DNA from: Neorhizobium sp. UBA7851
Lineage (GTDB): Bacteria > Pseudomonadota > Alphaproteobacteria > Rhizobiales > Rhizobiaceae
Assembly (NCBI GenBank): GCA_002500765.1
Contig: DLSX01000258.1
Location: forward strand, 81,868-145,867
Direction of reading: 5' to 3'
DNA: 64,000 nt
The stretch's first letter is position 1. Every line of letters starts with the position of its first letter. This document shows positions 37,213 through 46,607 of the stretch, piece after piece. A model generated the notes under the pieces. It was not told where the DNA came from, did not search any database, and worked only from the letters and a program-made list of their open reading frames with translations. The position numbers and the translations under genes are program-made.

Positions 37213-38136
37213 ATGCTGGCTTTTGTCCTGCGCCGCCTTGCGAGCGCCGTACCGACGCTGTTTATCGTCGTCACCATTTCCTTCTTCCTGATGCGTTTTG
37301 CCCCAGGTGGTCCATTCAACCTGGAGCGTCCGCTTCCGCCCGCAACGATGGAAAACATCATGCGGACCTATCAGCTGGACCAGCCCCTGTGGCGGCAATA
37401 TGTGACTTACATATCCAATGCCGTTCAGGGCGATTTCGGCCCGAGCTATATCTACAAGGACAACACGGTCGCCGAACTGATCGGCAAGGGCCTGCCCTAT
37501 TCGATGGAACTGGGCCTCTACGCGCTGCTGCTGGCTCTGATCGGTGGCGTCACGCTCGGTACCATTGCCGCACTCAGGCAAAACAGTGTGCTGGATTTCT
37601 CCATCATGTCGCTCGCGACAGTCGGCACGACCATTCCGAATTTTGTTGTCGGCCCGGTTCTGACGCTGATTTTCGCGATCGTCCTGTCTCTGCTGCCCGC
37701 CGGCGGCTGGGGTGACGGTTCGTTCCGCTATCTGCTTTTGCCGATGATTGCACTGGCGCTGCCGCAGCTCGCCGTCTTTGCCCGCCTGACGCGTGGTTCG
37801 ATGATCGAGGCGCTGCATGCTGACCATATCCGCACGGCGCGGGCCTATGGACTGCCGCCGCGCATCGTCGTCATCACCCATGCCATGCGTGGCGCGCTTC
37901 TGCCGGTCGTGTCCTATCTCGCCCCCTGTGCTGCAGCCCTGATGACGGGCTCGGCCGTGGTCGAGACCATTTTTACCATTCCCGGCATCGGCCGCTATTT
38001 CGTGCTCGGCGCACTGAACCGTGACTATACGCTGGTCATGGGCACGGTCGTGCTGATTGCCATCTTCGTGATCGTCTTCAATCTCGTGGTCGATCTTATC
38101 TACGGCCTGCTCGATCCGAGGGTCCGCCATGACTGA
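37213..38136 (+). CDS. oppB: oligopeptide ABC transporter permease OppB
   Basis: A 307-residue inner-membrane permease with about six TM helices. LRRLASAVPTLFIVVTISFF and MRFAPGGPFNLERPLPP closely follow E. coli OppB. The EAA loop (HADHIRTARAYGLPPRIVVI) contacts the ATPase, and GSAVVETIFTIPGIGRYFV is the C-terminal signature. GGAG precedes the ATG, and the stop overlaps oppC by 8 bases. Confidence 0.95.
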   Translation: MLAFVLRRLASAVPTLFIVVTISFFLMRFAPGGPFNLERPLPPATMENIMRTYQLDQPLWRQYVTYISNAVQGDFGPSYIYKDNTVAELIGKGLPYSMELGLYALLLALIGGVTLGTIAALRQNSVLDFSIMSLATVGTTIPNFVVGPVLTLIFAIVLSLLPAGGWGDGSFRYLLLPMIALALPQLAVFARLTRGSMIEALHADHIRTARAYGLPPRIVVITHAMRGALLPVVSYLAPCAAALMTGSAVVETIFTIPGIGRYFVLGALNRDYTLVMGTVVLIAIFVIVFNLVVDLIYGLLDPRVRHD

Positions 38137-39283
38137 TATGACAACTCACCCTTCCGGAAATCAGACGCCCGCACTGCCGGAAAATCCGGACACCAAAAGC
38201 CGCAGCCTTTTTCAGCTTGCCGCCTTGCGCTTCCGCCGCAACAAGGCCGCCATGGCCGGTTGCGTGATGATGCTGCTGATCGCGCTGTTTTCCTATATCG
38301 GTCCATTCTTCGTGCCTCATAGCTACGATCAGGTCTATTCGTCCTATGTAACCGTCGGCCCGAGCCTTGAGCCGCGGCCGGACGAGGCTTCACTGGAAGG
38401 TGCCATGCGTGGTGTCGCTACCCGGGCCCGCGTCAATCTCGATGAGTTCAATGTCGAGGGCCAGACCTTCACCGCGACACTGGGTGCGGAAAATCCGATC
38501 GATCCGCGCGCAACCCGCTATTTCGACCGTGCCAACGAATTCAACAATACGAAGGTCGTCGCGACCGAAAACGATGGCCGGGTGCTGAAGGTCGAGGGCA
38601 ATGTCAGCCGGGAATATTTCTTCTTCGGCACGGATCCGAATGGCCGCGACATGCTGGCGCGCGTCATGCTCGGCGGGCAGATCTCGATCGCCGTCGGCCT
38701 GCTCGCCAGCCTTGTCTCGCTCGGCATCGGCGTTCTTTATGGCGCGACATCGGGTTATCTTGGAGGTCGTATCGACAACGTTATGATGCGTTTTGTCGAG
38801 ATCCTCTATTCGCTGCCCTTCGTCTTCCTCGTCGTCGTGCTTGTGGTTTTCTTCGGCCGCTCATTCATCCTGATCTTCCTCGTCATCGGCGCGGTGGAAT
38901 GGCTCGACATGGCCCGCATCGTGCGCGGCCAGACACTGGCACTGAAACGTCGGGAATTCGTCGGTGCCGCCCAGGCTTTGGGCTTGAGTGACTGGCAGAT
39001 CATCCGCCGGCATATCATCCCGAACACGATCGGTCCGGTGATCGTTTTCGTCACCGTCGTGGTGCCGAAGGTGATCCTGCTCGAAAGCTTCCTCTCCTTC
39101 CTCGGCCTTGGCGTCCAGGCGCCACTGACGAGCTGGGGGGCGCTGATTTCGGAAGGGGCGAGCAACATCCAGTCGGCCCCATGGCTGCTGATCTTCCCGT
39201 CCATCTTCTTCGTGGCAACGCTGTTCTCGCTGAACTTCATCGGCGATGGCCTGCGCGACGCACTCGACCCGAAGGATCGCTGA
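38129..39283 (+). CDS. oppC: oligopeptide ABC transporter permease OppC
   Basis: A 384-residue permease, long for the family because of a periplasmic insert of about 100 residues (residues 70-165, e.g. DEFNVEGQTFTATLGAENPI) after the first TM helix. FFFGTDPNGRDMLARVMLG begins the conserved core, and the EAA loop is RREFVGAAQALGLSDWQIIR, followed by ESFLSFLGLGVQAPLTSWG. It starts inside the end of oppB, and oppDF begins one base after its stop. Confidence 0.94.
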   Translation: MTDMTTHPSGNQTPALPENPDTKSRSLFQLAALRFRRNKAAMAGCVMMLLIALFSYIGPFFVPHSYDQVYSSYVTVGPSLEPRPDEASLEGAMRGVATRARVNLDEFNVEGQTFTATLGAENPIDPRATRYFDRANEFNNTKVVATENDGRVLKVEGNVSREYFFFGTDPNGRDMLARVMLGGQISIAVGLLASLVSLGIGVLYGATSGYLGGRIDNVMMRFVEILYSLPFVFLVVVLVVFFGRSFILIFLVIGAVEWLDMARIVRGQTLALKRREFVGAAQALGLSDWQIIRRHIIPNTIGPVIVFVTVVVPKVILLESFLSFLGLGVQAPLTSWGALISEGASNIQSAPWLLIFPSIFFVATLFSLNFIGDGLRDALDPKDR

Positions 39284-39284
39284 C

Positions 39285-40886
39285 ATGACCGGGATATCAG
39301 AAAACATCCTCTCCATCCGCGATCTCAAGGTCGATTTCTCGACGCCGGACGGCACCATCAATGCAGTCAAGGGCATCGGTTTCGATATCAAGGCGGGTGA
39401 AACGCTCGCCGTAGTCGGCGAATCCGGTTCCGGCAAGAGCCAGACCATGATGGGCATCATGGGTCTGCTTGCCAAGAACGGCGCGGTGACCGGATCTGCA
39501 AAGTATCGTGGCAAGGAGCTTGTCGGCCTGCCCAAGTCGGAGCTCAACAAGGTGCGTGGCGCCAAGATCACCATGATCTTCCAGGAGCCGATGACCTCGC
39601 TCGATCCGCTCTACACGATCGGCCGGCAGATCGCGGAACCGATCCTCTATCACCGCGGCGGCACGCGTTCGGAGGCCCGCAAACGCGTGCTGGAACTGCT
39701 GGAACTGGTCGGCATCCCCGAACCGGCTCGCCGTATCGACAGCTATCCGCATGAGCTTTCCGGCGGCCAGCGTCAGCGCGTGATGATCGCCATGGCGCTT
39801 GCCAACGAGCCGGACGTGCTGATTGCAGACGAGCCGACGACTGCGCTCGACGTGACGATCCAGGCGCAGATCCTGAAACTCCTGCGTTCGCTGCAGGAGC
39901 GTTTTGGAATGGCGATCGTGCTGATCACCCATGATCTGGGCATCGTGCGTCATTTCGCAGAACGCGTCGTCGTCATGCGCCGCGGCGAATTAGTGGAGCA
40001 AGGGACGACCGAGCAAATCTTCGAGAACCCGACTTCGTCCTATACCCGCATGCTGATCGACGCCGAGCCGCATGGCCGCAAGGGGCCGCCGGCAGACAAT
40101 GCCCCGATCATTCTCGAAGGCCGGGACGTGGTCGTGGATTTCGATATCGGCAAGGGGTTCCTGTCCAAGGGGCCGCGTACATTCCGGGCCGTCAATGGCG
40201 TGACCGTGAAGCTGCAGGAAGGCCAGACGATCGGTGTCGTCGGCGAATCGGGGTCCGGCAAGTCCACGCTTGGGCGCGCGCTCTTGAGGTTGTTGCCGAG
40301 CGACGGTGCATATCGTTTCGGCAAACAGGACATCTCACGGCACGACCGCAAGCAAATGCGTTCGCTGCGCAAGGAGATGCAGCTCGTCTTCCAGGATCCC
40401 TACGGTTCGCTTTCGCCGCGCCAGACGGTCGGCGAGGTCATCACCGAAGGCCTGCTTGTGCACGAGCCTGGCCTCAGCAAGGCTGACCGGGACCGGCGCG
40501 CCATTGCGGCACTGGAGGAGGTCGGCCTCGATCCGAAGGCTCGCAATCGCTATCCGCACGAGTTCTCCGGCGGCCAGCGCCAGCGTATCGCAATTGCCCG
40601 TGCAATGATCCTCAAGCCCCAGGTTGTGATCCTGGACGAGCCGACATCGGCTCTCGACCGATCCGTCCAGGGGCAGGTGATCGATCTGCTTAGAAAGCTG
40701 CAGACAGACCATAACCTCTCCTATGTCTTCATCAGCCACGACCTCTCGGTGGTCAAAGCCATCTCGGACTATGTGATCGTGATGAAGAACGGCGAGATCG
40801 TCGAGCAGGGCGAGACGGATGCGATCTTCGAGGCACCCAAGGCCGATTATACGAAAGCGCTGATCGGCGCTGCCTTCAGCGTGTGA
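39285..40886 (+). CDS. fused dual-ATPase subunit OppD-OppF
   Basis: A 533-residue protein with two ABC ATPase domains, equal to OppD and OppF joined. Domain 1: Walker [11 protein letters not shown], signature LSGGQRQRV, Walker [13 protein letters not shown]. Domain 2: Walker [14 protein letters not shown], signature FSGGQRQRI, Walker [13 protein letters not shown]. Both keep all catalytic motifs. [12 protein letters not shown] is the usual C-terminal oligopeptide/dipeptide transporter motif. The ATG at 39285 has GAAGGA upstream. A terminator follows 25 bases after the stop. Confidence 0.95.
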   Translation: MTGISENILSIRDLKVDFSTPDGTINAVKGIGFDIKAGETLAVVGESGSGKSQTMMGIMGLLAKNGAVTGSAKYRGKELVGLPKSELNKVRGAKITMIFQEPMTSLDPLYTIGRQIAEPILYHRGGTRSEARKRVLELLELVGIPEPARRIDSYPHELSGGQRQRVMIAMALANEPDVLIADEPTTALDVTIQAQILKLLRSLQERFGMAIVLITHDLGIVRHFAERVVVMRRGELVEQGTTEQIFENPTSSYTRMLIDAEPHGRKGPPADNAPIILEGRDVVVDFDIGKGFLSKGPRTFRAVNGVTVKLQEGQTIGVVGESGSGKSTLGRALLRLLPSDGAYRFGKQDISRHDRKQMRSLRKEMQLVFQDPYGSLSPRQTVGEVITEGLLVHEPGLSKADRDRRAIAALEEVGLDPKARNRYPHEFSGGQRQRIAIARAMILKPQVVILDEPTSALDRSVQGQVIDLLRKLQTDHNLSYVFISHDLSVVKAISDYVIVMKNGEIVEQGETDAIFEAPKADYTKALIGAAFSV

Positions 40887-40911
40887 TCGCCGTTCAATCT
40901 GGAAATCCCGG

Positions 40912-40939
40912 AAAGGGCGCGCTTCGCCGCGCCCTTTTT
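40912..40939 (+). terminator. intrinsic terminator of the opp operon
   Basis: AAAGGGCGCG pairs with CGCGCCCTTT over loop CTTCGC, followed by T residues (five in all). Confidence 0.92.
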
Positions 40940-41212
40940 CACGTCTGCATATAGCTATCGCAAGCTGCCGCCGCTTGATCCTGCAACGACCGCTAACCGC
41001 GTGGTTCAGGTGCCGATCGCACTTATCGCCTTGCAAATCAGCCGCAATTTGCTGTTATCGGCATGTCTCGCTTGGGAGTGCGATGCAGGAGATAGGTAGG
41101 TTGCCGCATTTGTGAGCATTGTGGCTTCATTGTGTGTGTAGCCAAGCGCTGAATGCATGGCTCCGCTGCAGCAATATCGCTTCTAAAGAATCGGCCCGCC
41201 TGTATGATGGCC

Positions 41213-41372
41213 ACATCAGAGCGATGCACCTCCTCCCGCAGAGTTCTGAATTTCAGGCGACCTACTCCTCCTCCCAAGGGCGCCTGATCGAACAGCGGCA
41301 CTCCTCCTCCCAGTCGCTGTTCAACACTTTTCGAAAAGCCTGCCGCACCTCCTCCCGCGGCAGGCTTTTTCG
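41213..41372 (+). ncRNA. trans-acting sRNA candidate with four anti-Shine-Dalgarno hairpins (alpha-r14/NfeR1-like)
   Basis: CCTCCTCCC occurs four times (41229-41237, 41267-41275, 41303-41311, 41348-41356). Each copy lies in the loop of its own hairpin: a weaker one TCAGA/TCTGA (41216-41249), then TCAGGCG/CGCCTGA (41253-41287), GAACAGCG/CGCTGTTC (41290-41322), and a 13-bp terminator stem (41334-41346 with 41357-41369) ending in five T. TGTATGAT at 41201-41208 could be the -10. Rhizobial alpha-r14 (NfeR1) sRNAs have this loop motif, usually in three hairpins, and pair with ribosome sites of transport mRNAs. No frame codes. The start is estimated. Confidence 0.85.
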
Positions 41373-41375
41373 TTT

Positions 41376-41482
41376 AAAGCAATTCCAGCAAAAGTGGGAA
41401 CCGGTTTTGCGTCCGGAATTGCGTGAAAACAGGAAGATGGAGCAGTTTCGCGTTTCGAAGAAAGGCGGAAATGCTCTAGTCC
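41376..41482. repeat. RIME-like rhizobial intergenic palindromic element
   Basis: Two adjoining palindromes. The first is GCAATTCC (41379-41386) with GGAATTGC (41415-41422), with GCAAAA/TTTTGC nested inside. The second runs from GAGCAGTTTC to GGAAATGCTC (about 41439-41475). This resembles the dispersed rhizobial intergenic mosaic elements as I remember them. It separates the sRNA terminator from the 3' end of frcK. Confidence 0.7.
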
Positions 41483-42099
41483 GTCAGGATCACATCCGCC
41501 TTGCGGCAATGCTCGCGGATCAAGGCACCGTTCTTCAGGTCGTTTTCCTCGGTTTTTGCTCTCGCTGCTTCCTCGCTGAAGCCGTAGCCGCGCCAGCGAT
41601 CCATGAGCCGCTCTTCGAGTGTGGCCACGGGCGGGGAGATCAGGATCGAATAATCGAATTCCCCTTCCAGTGCGGACCAGGGATTTCGGTCGAGAAGCAG
41701 GTAGTTTCCTTCGGTCAGAACGAAACGGGTGGAAGCGTCGATGATGCGTGCCGCAGCGACGGCGAGCTCCCTGGACCGGTCGAACACCGGCACGAGCACC
41801 TCTCCTTCGGTCGTCTTGACCGCGCGGATAATGTCGAGAAAGCCACGGACGTCGAAGGTTTCCGGAGCACCCTTGCGGGCCAGCAGGCCTTTTGCCCGCA
41901 ATACGCCGTCATCCATGTGAAAGCCGTCCATCGGCAGGACTTCGGCGGATTGGCCAAGCATTTTCAATGCAGCTGAAAGCTCGTCGGCGAGTGTCGATTT
42001 GCCGGCACCGGGCGGTCCGGCTATCGCGACGAGAAAGCGATTTCTGTCGCCCGCACGGTCGATGATTGTGCGGGCGATATCGTTGGTGGTTGGTGTCAT
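41476..42099 (-). CDS. frcK: FrcK-type sugar kinase / nucleoside-triphosphate-binding protein
   Basis: A 207-residue P-loop protein. Walker A is AIAGPPGAGKSTLADEL; VLPMDGFHMDDGVL and FVLTEGNYLLLD are hallmarks of the uridine kinase/phosphoribulokinase-like family that includes FrcK, encoded with the fructose ABC transporter in Sinorhizobium. The phosphorylated substrate is not established. The start overlaps the frcA stop by 4 bases. The last codons reach the RIME-like element. Confidence 0.88.
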   Translation of the reverse strand: MTPTTNDIARTIIDRAGDRNRFLVAIAGPPGAGKSTLADELSAALKMLGQSAEVLPMDGFHMDDGVLRAKGLLARKGAPETFDVRGFLDIIRAVKTTEGEVLVPVFDRSRELAVAAARIIDASTRFVLTEGNYLLLDRNPWSALEGEFDYSILISPPVATLEERLMDRWRGYGFSEEAARAKTEENDLKNGALIREHCRKADVILTD

Positions 42100-42890
42100 G
42101 CGGCAATGGGCTCCGGTGCCTTGGCGCCGGTCATGAAGGCAACCGCATCCGACATGGTATAGTCCTTCGGATTGATGACCGTCAGGCGTTTGCCCAGCCG
42201 ATGGATATGGATGCGATCGGCGATCTCGAACACATGCGGCATGTTGTGGGAAATCAGCACGATCGGAATGCCGCGCGAGCGCACGTCGAGGATCAGTTCC
42301 AGCACGCGCCGGCTTTCCTTGACGCCGAGTGCGGCCGTCGGCTCATCGAGAATGATGACCTTTGAGCCGAACGCCGCGGCCCGCGCCACCGCGACGCCCT
42401 GACGCTGGCCGCCAGACAGGGTTTCCACCGCCTGGTTGATGTTCTGGATGGTCATCAGGCCAAGTTCGGAAAGCTTTTCACGCGCCATCTTTTCCATCGC
42501 GCCGTGGTCGAGTTTGCGCAGAACCCTGCCCATGAAGCCCGGTTTGCGGATCTCGCGGCCGAGGAACATGTTGTCGGCGATGGAGAGCGCAGGGGACAGC
42601 GCGAGGTTCTGGTAGACGGTTTCGATACCGGCCTTGCGGGCCTCTATCGGGGACGCGAAATGGACGAGTTCGCCATCCATGCGGATCTCGCCCTCGTCGG
42701 GTCTGATCGCACCGGAAATCGCCTTGATGAGCGAGGATTTCCCGGCGCCGTTGTCGCCGATCACGGCGAGGATTTCGCCCGGATAAAGATCGAAGTCGGC
42801 ATTGTCGATGGCGGTCACGCGGCCGTAGCGCTTGACGAGGTTGCGGCCGGTGAGGATGGGTTTTCTTGCCTGGATGTTTTCCTGGGGCAT
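42096..42890 (-). CDS. frcA: fructose ABC transporter ATPase
   Basis: A single-domain sugar ABC ATPase of 264 residues, half the length of RbsA-type proteins, as is typical for FrcA. Walker A GDNGAGKSSL, signature LSGGQRQGVAV, Walker B VIILDEPTAAL, H-loop VLISHNM. The ATG at 42890 (MPQENIQARKPILTGRN) shares one base with the frcC stop. It powers uptake of fructose, and by homology ribose and mannose, through FrcC. Confidence 0.95.
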   Translation of the reverse strand: MPQENIQARKPILTGRNLVKRYGRVTAIDNADFDLYPGEILAVIGDNGAGKSSLIKAISGAIRPDEGEIRMDGELVHFASPIEARKAGIETVYQNLALSPALSIADNMFLGREIRKPGFMGRVLRKLDHGAMEKMAREKLSELGLMTIQNINQAVETLSGGQRQGVAVARAAAFGSKVIILDEPTAALGVKESRRVLELILDVRSRGIPIVLISHNMPHVFEIADRIHIHRLGKRLTVINPKDYTMSDAVAFMTGAKAPEPIAA

Positions 42891-43969
42891 CAGCGTGAAG
42901 CCTTTCTGATCCATTGGTCGGCTGCGACGGCAACGATGATGAGGACGCCGATCAGGAGATAGGTCCATTGCACGTCGGTACCCAGAAGCCGAAGGCCAAG
43001 CGAAAAGACGCCGACGATCAAGGCGCCGAACATCATGCCGAGAATGGAGCCGCGACCGCCAAAGAGCGAAATGCCGCCGATGACCACCGCGGTGATCGAT
43101 TCGATATTGGCAAACTGGCCGGCGGTCGGGGAGACGGAGCCGATGCGGCCGATCAGCGCCCAGCCTGCCAGCGCGCAGATCACGCCGGAAAGCACATAAA
43201 CGGAGATAAGCATGCGCTGGACATTGACGCCCGACAGGTCAGCAGCCTCGGGGTCGTCACCGACTGCGTAGAGATGCCGTCCCCAGGCGGTATGATTGAG
43301 CACGTACCAGAGCACGGCGACGAGTAGGATCATGGCGATGACGCCATAGGTGAAGACGGCGCCGCCGATGCGGAACGTCTCACCGAAAAACTGCAGGATC
43401 GGTGCCGTGGTTTCGATTTCCTGTGCACGGATCGTCTCGTTGGCCGAATAGAGGAAGTTGCTGGCGAGAACGATCTGCCACATGCCGAGCGTGACGATGA
43501 AGGGCGGAAGTTTCACCCTGGCGATCAGCACGCCGTTGATGAAGCCGCAAAGCGCGCCGGTGGCAAAACCGCAGAGAATGGCGAGTTCCGGCGGCAGGCC
43601 GTAACGGAAGGTGAACTGTCCCATGACCACCGAGGACAGGACCATGATCGCGCCGACGGACAGATCGATACCGGCGGTCATGATGACCAGCGACTGGGCA
43701 GCCCCGACAATGCCGGTGATCGCCACCTGCTGCAGGATCAGCGTCAGCGAGAAGGCGGAAAAGAATTTGCCGCCAAGTGTCAGGCCGAACACGATCAATG
43801 ACACGACCAGCACGATCAGCGATACGGCAGACGGATTGGAATGCAGGAAGTGACGGAATTTGTGAAGGGCGGACGGTGTGTCGTGATCGAAGGATGCCAC
43901 GTCCTTTGAACTGTCCTTCAGCACTTTTTCGTAGTCGTTATGCGGTGTGCTTGCCACTGGCTCGCTCAT
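42890..43969 (-). CDS. frcC: fructose ABC transporter permease
   Basis: A 359-residue BPD-transp-2 family permease with about nine to ten TM helices after a 35-residue cytoplasmic lead. SLVIMTAGIDLSVGAIMVLS is the family signature. GVNVQRMLISVYVLSGVICA and GGRGSILGMMFGALIVGVF complete the fold. CGFATGALCGFINGVLIARV is also typical. It lies between frcB (95-bp gap) and frcA (1-base overlap). Confidence 0.95.
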   Translation of the reverse strand: MSEPVASTPHNDYEKVLKDSSKDVASFDHDTPSALHKFRHFLHSNPSAVSLIVLVVSLIVFGLTLGGKFFSAFSLTLILQQVAITGIVGAAQSLVIMTAGIDLSVGAIMVLSSVVMGQFTFRYGLPPELAILCGFATGALCGFINGVLIARVKLPPFIVTLGMWQIVLASNFLYSANETIRAQEIETTAPILQFFGETFRIGGAVFTYGVIAMILLVAVLWYVLNHTAWGRHLYAVGDDPEAADLSGVNVQRMLISVYVLSGVICALAGWALIGRIGSVSPTAGQFANIESITAVVIGGISLFGGRGSILGMMFGALIVGVFSLGLRLLGTDVQWTYLLIGVLIIVAVAADQWIRKASR

Positions 43970-44064
43970 GAAATCCTCCCGCTTTATCGTGTGCCCGGTT
44001 CAGGCCGGTTGCCGTGGCAGGCCGATGGCGCTTCGCCACCGGCCCGCAAGATCTGGCTAGAGGA

Positions 44065-45090
44065 TCAACCCCAGCACTTGTTCAGGCCTTCCTTGGTGTC
44101 GATCGACTTGATCGACGGGACAGGCTTGTCGGTAACCAGTGTCACGCCGGTGTCGAAGAAGTTCTTGCCTTCGGTCGGCTTCGGCTTTTCGCCGGTATCG
44201 GCGAATTTCTTGATCGCTTCGATACCGAGCGCTGCCATCTGCAGCGGATATTGCTGAGAGGTGGCGCCGATCGCGCCTTCGGCAACGTTCTTGACGCCGG
44301 GGCAACCGCCGTCGACCGAAACGATCAGCACGTCCTTTTCGCGGCCAACGGCCTTCAGAGCTTCATAGGCACCGGCGGCCGCCGGTTCGTTGATCGTGTG
44401 GACGACATTGATGGTGGGATCCTTCTGCAGAAGGTTTTCCATCGCCGTACGGCCGCCTTCCTCGTTGCCATTGGTAATGTCATGGCCGACGACACGCGGG
44501 TCATCCTCGTCGCCGATCTTGTTCGGATCCTTCGGGTCGATACCGAAACCCATCATGAAGCCCTGGTCGCGGAGAATATCGACGGAGGGCTGCGAGGGGG
44601 TGAGGTCGAGGAAGGCCACCTTGGCATCCTTGGCGGCATCGCCCAGCGTGTCCTTGGCCCACTGTCCGATCAGCTTGCCCGCAAGCAGGTTGTCGGTGGC
44701 AAAGGTCATGTCCGCTGCATCGATCGGCTCCAGCGGCGTATCGAGCGCGATCACCAGCAGGCCGGCGTCACGGGCCTTCTTGAGGTTCGGCACGATGCCC
44801 TTGGTGTCGGATGCGGTAATCAGAATACCCTTGGCACCATCGGCAATGCAGGTCTCGATTGCGGCTACCTGGCTTTCACTGTCGCCGTCAATCTTGCCGG
44901 CATAGGATTTCAGCGAGACGCCAAGTTCCTTTGCCTTGGCGGTCGCGCCTTCCTTCATTTTCACGAAGAAGGGGTTGGTGTCCGTCTTGGTGATCAGGCA
45001 GGCCGACACATCGGCAGCCTGAGCCGGTGCAGAAAAGACGACGCCAAGCGCCAGCGCCCCGAACGACAGGGACAATACGGATTTTCTCAT
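44065..45090 (-). CDS. frcB: fructose ABC transporter periplasmic binding protein
   Basis: A 341-residue sugar-binding protein of the periplasmic-binding type 1 family. The signal peptide [20 protein letters not shown] is cleaved after [23 protein letters not shown] and [20 protein letters not shown] are diagnostic; [19 protein letters not shown] and [12 protein letters not shown] line the sugar site. GGAGGAG precedes the ATG at 45090; the frame is open further without a site. It is the first gene of the frcBCAK operon, divergent from frcR. Confidence 0.95.
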   Translation of the reverse strand: MRKSVLSLSFGALALGVVFSAPAQAADVSACLITKTDTNPFFVKMKEGATAKAKELGVSLKSYAGKIDGDSESQVAAIETCIADGAKGILITASDTKGIVPNLKKARDAGLLVIALDTPLEPIDAADMTFATDNLLAGKLIGQWAKDTLGDAAKDAKVAFLDLTPSQPSVDILRDQGFMMGFGIDPKDPNKIGDEDDPRVVGHDITNGNEEGGRTAMENLLQKDPTINVVHTINEPAAAGAYEALKAVGREKDVLIVSVDGGCPGVKNVAEGAIGATSQQYPLQMAALGIEAIKKFADTGEKPKPTEGKNFFDTGVTLVTDKPVPSIKSIDTKEGLNKCWG

Positions 45091-45228
45091 GATCTCCTCC
45101 CAGAGACGAAGTCCGCTCGCTGCGGACGGGTTCGCTTTAGAATGCTGGCCGGATCGTGCCTCAGTGCCTCCTCCGGGCATTCCTGCATTCTTACAATCGT
45201 CAATAATCGCGAAAGAAAATCGTCTGTC

Positions 45229-45257
45229 AATAATTAATTCCGATTGAATTATTTATT
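45229..45257. promoter_or_regulatory. palindromic operator between frcB and frcR
   Basis: AATAATTAATTC and GAATTATTTATT form a 12-bp inverted repeat (11 of 12 matching) around a 5-bp spacer. It lies 55 bases before frcR and about 140 bases before frcB, where a ROK repressor would control both. A/T-rich palindromes of this size are typical ROK operators. Confidence 0.65.
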
Positions 45258-45311
45258 CTGGCTTGTCATGCTAGGCCTGACGTGAGAGAGCGAAGGCAAG
45301 GGAGGTGCTGG

Positions 45312-46544
45312 ATGTCGATCACCGATGGCCCGCTTTCCGCGGCTATTTCTTCTGCCGGTTTTTCCGGAGGTTCCAATCAGACGCGCGTACGCGCCTATAA
45401 CGAGCGGCTTGTCCTGTCGCTGGTGCGGCTGCATGGTGCGCTGTCGAAAGCGGATATCACGCGATTGAGCGGTCTTTCCGCGCAGACGGCCTCGGTCATC
45501 ATGCGGGCGCTGGAGAAGGACGGTCTGCTGCTTCGCGGCGAGCCGGTGAGGGGGCGTGTCGGTCAGCCATCCGTACCAATGCGTCTGAACCCCGATGCCG
45601 TCCTGTCCTTTGGCGTGAAGATAGGCCGCCGTAGCGCCGATCTGGTGCTGATGGATTTCGTCGGCAATATCCGCAAGCGTTATCACGAGACCTATGCTTA
45701 TCCGCTGCCGCAGGAGATCCTTCGGATCATCACGTCGGGTATCGCAGACATCGAAGCACAGATGACTGCTGAAGAGCAGGCCAGTATCGCGGGCATCGGT
45801 ATCGCGGCCCCTTTCGAATTGTGGAACTGGGCCGACGAGATCGGTGCGCCAACGGGTGCCATGGAAGTGTGGCGTGGCTTCGATCTCAATGCCGAAGTGA
45901 CTGCGCGGGTCGCCCATCCGGTCTATCTGCAGAACGATGCGACCAGCGCCTGCGGTGCGGAACTGGTGTTCGGCGTCGGGGCCACCTACCCGGATTTCAT
46001 CTATCTGTTCATCGGCTCGTTCATCGGCGGCGGTATCGTGTTGAATTCGAGCATTTTTTCGGGCCGTACAGGCACAGCCGGCGCGGTTGGGCCGCTGCCG
46101 GTGCGGGGAAAGAACGGCGAAAACCGCCAGCTCCTCGACATCGCCTCGATCTTCGTGCTGGAAAATATGCTGCGCGAGCGCGGTATCGATCCGCAGCCGC
46201 TCTGGTATTCGGCGGATGACTGGGTCGATTTCGGCGAACCGCTGGAACTCTGGATCCAGGCGACCGCTGCCGCTTTGGCGCAGGCCATCGTTGCTGCAGC
46301 CTCGATCATCGATTTCGGCGCGGCGGTCATCGATGGAGGTTTTCCGGACTGGGTGAGAAAACGCATCGTCGATGCGACGATCGAGGCCGTTGCCCGACTC
46401 GACCTGCGCGGCGTCGTCATTCCCGATATCATCGCGGGCAAGGTGGGGTCGCAAGCGCGTGCCGTTGGTGGTGCAAGCCTGCCGATCTTTGCCCGTTACC
46501 TGACGGATCAGTCGGTGCTGCTCAAGGATTTCAGCGGGGAATAG
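45312..46544 (+). CDS. frcR: ROK-family transcriptional regulator of the frc locus
   Basis: A 410-residue repressor. The N-terminal winged helix (about 25-90, SLVRLHGALSKADITRLSGL, SAQTASVIMRALEKDGLL) precedes the ROK sugar-kinase-like domain (about 95-405). AGIGIAAPFELWNWADEIG and YLQNDATSACGAELVFGVGA contain the sugar-binding DxTS segment, and GSFIGGGIVLNSSIFSGRTG is the usual loop. The ROK Cys cluster is not obvious. GGGAGGT precedes the ATG at 45312. The position divergent from frcB points to fructose-responsive control. Confidence 0.92.
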   Translation: MSITDGPLSAAISSAGFSGGSNQTRVRAYNERLVLSLVRLHGALSKADITRLSGLSAQTASVIMRALEKDGLLLRGEPVRGRVGQPSVPMRLNPDAVLSFGVKIGRRSADLVLMDFVGNIRKRYHETYAYPLPQEILRIITSGIADIEAQMTAEEQASIAGIGIAAPFELWNWADEIGAPTGAMEVWRGFDLNAEVTARVAHPVYLQNDATSACGAELVFGVGATYPDFIYLFIGSFIGGGIVLNSSIFSGRTGTAGAVGPLPVRGKNGENRQLLDIASIFVLENMLRERGIDPQPLWYSADDWVDFGEPLELWIQATAAALAQAIVAAASIIDFGAAVIDGGFPDWVRKRIVDATIEAVARLDLRGVVIPDIIAGKVGSQARAVGGASLPIFARYLTDQSVLLKDFSGE

Positions 46545-46607
46545 CGCCACTTCTCGCCCTTGCGGCCGGACGTCATCTTGCCTAGCCTCGGTCATCGAGG
46601 AAACCGG

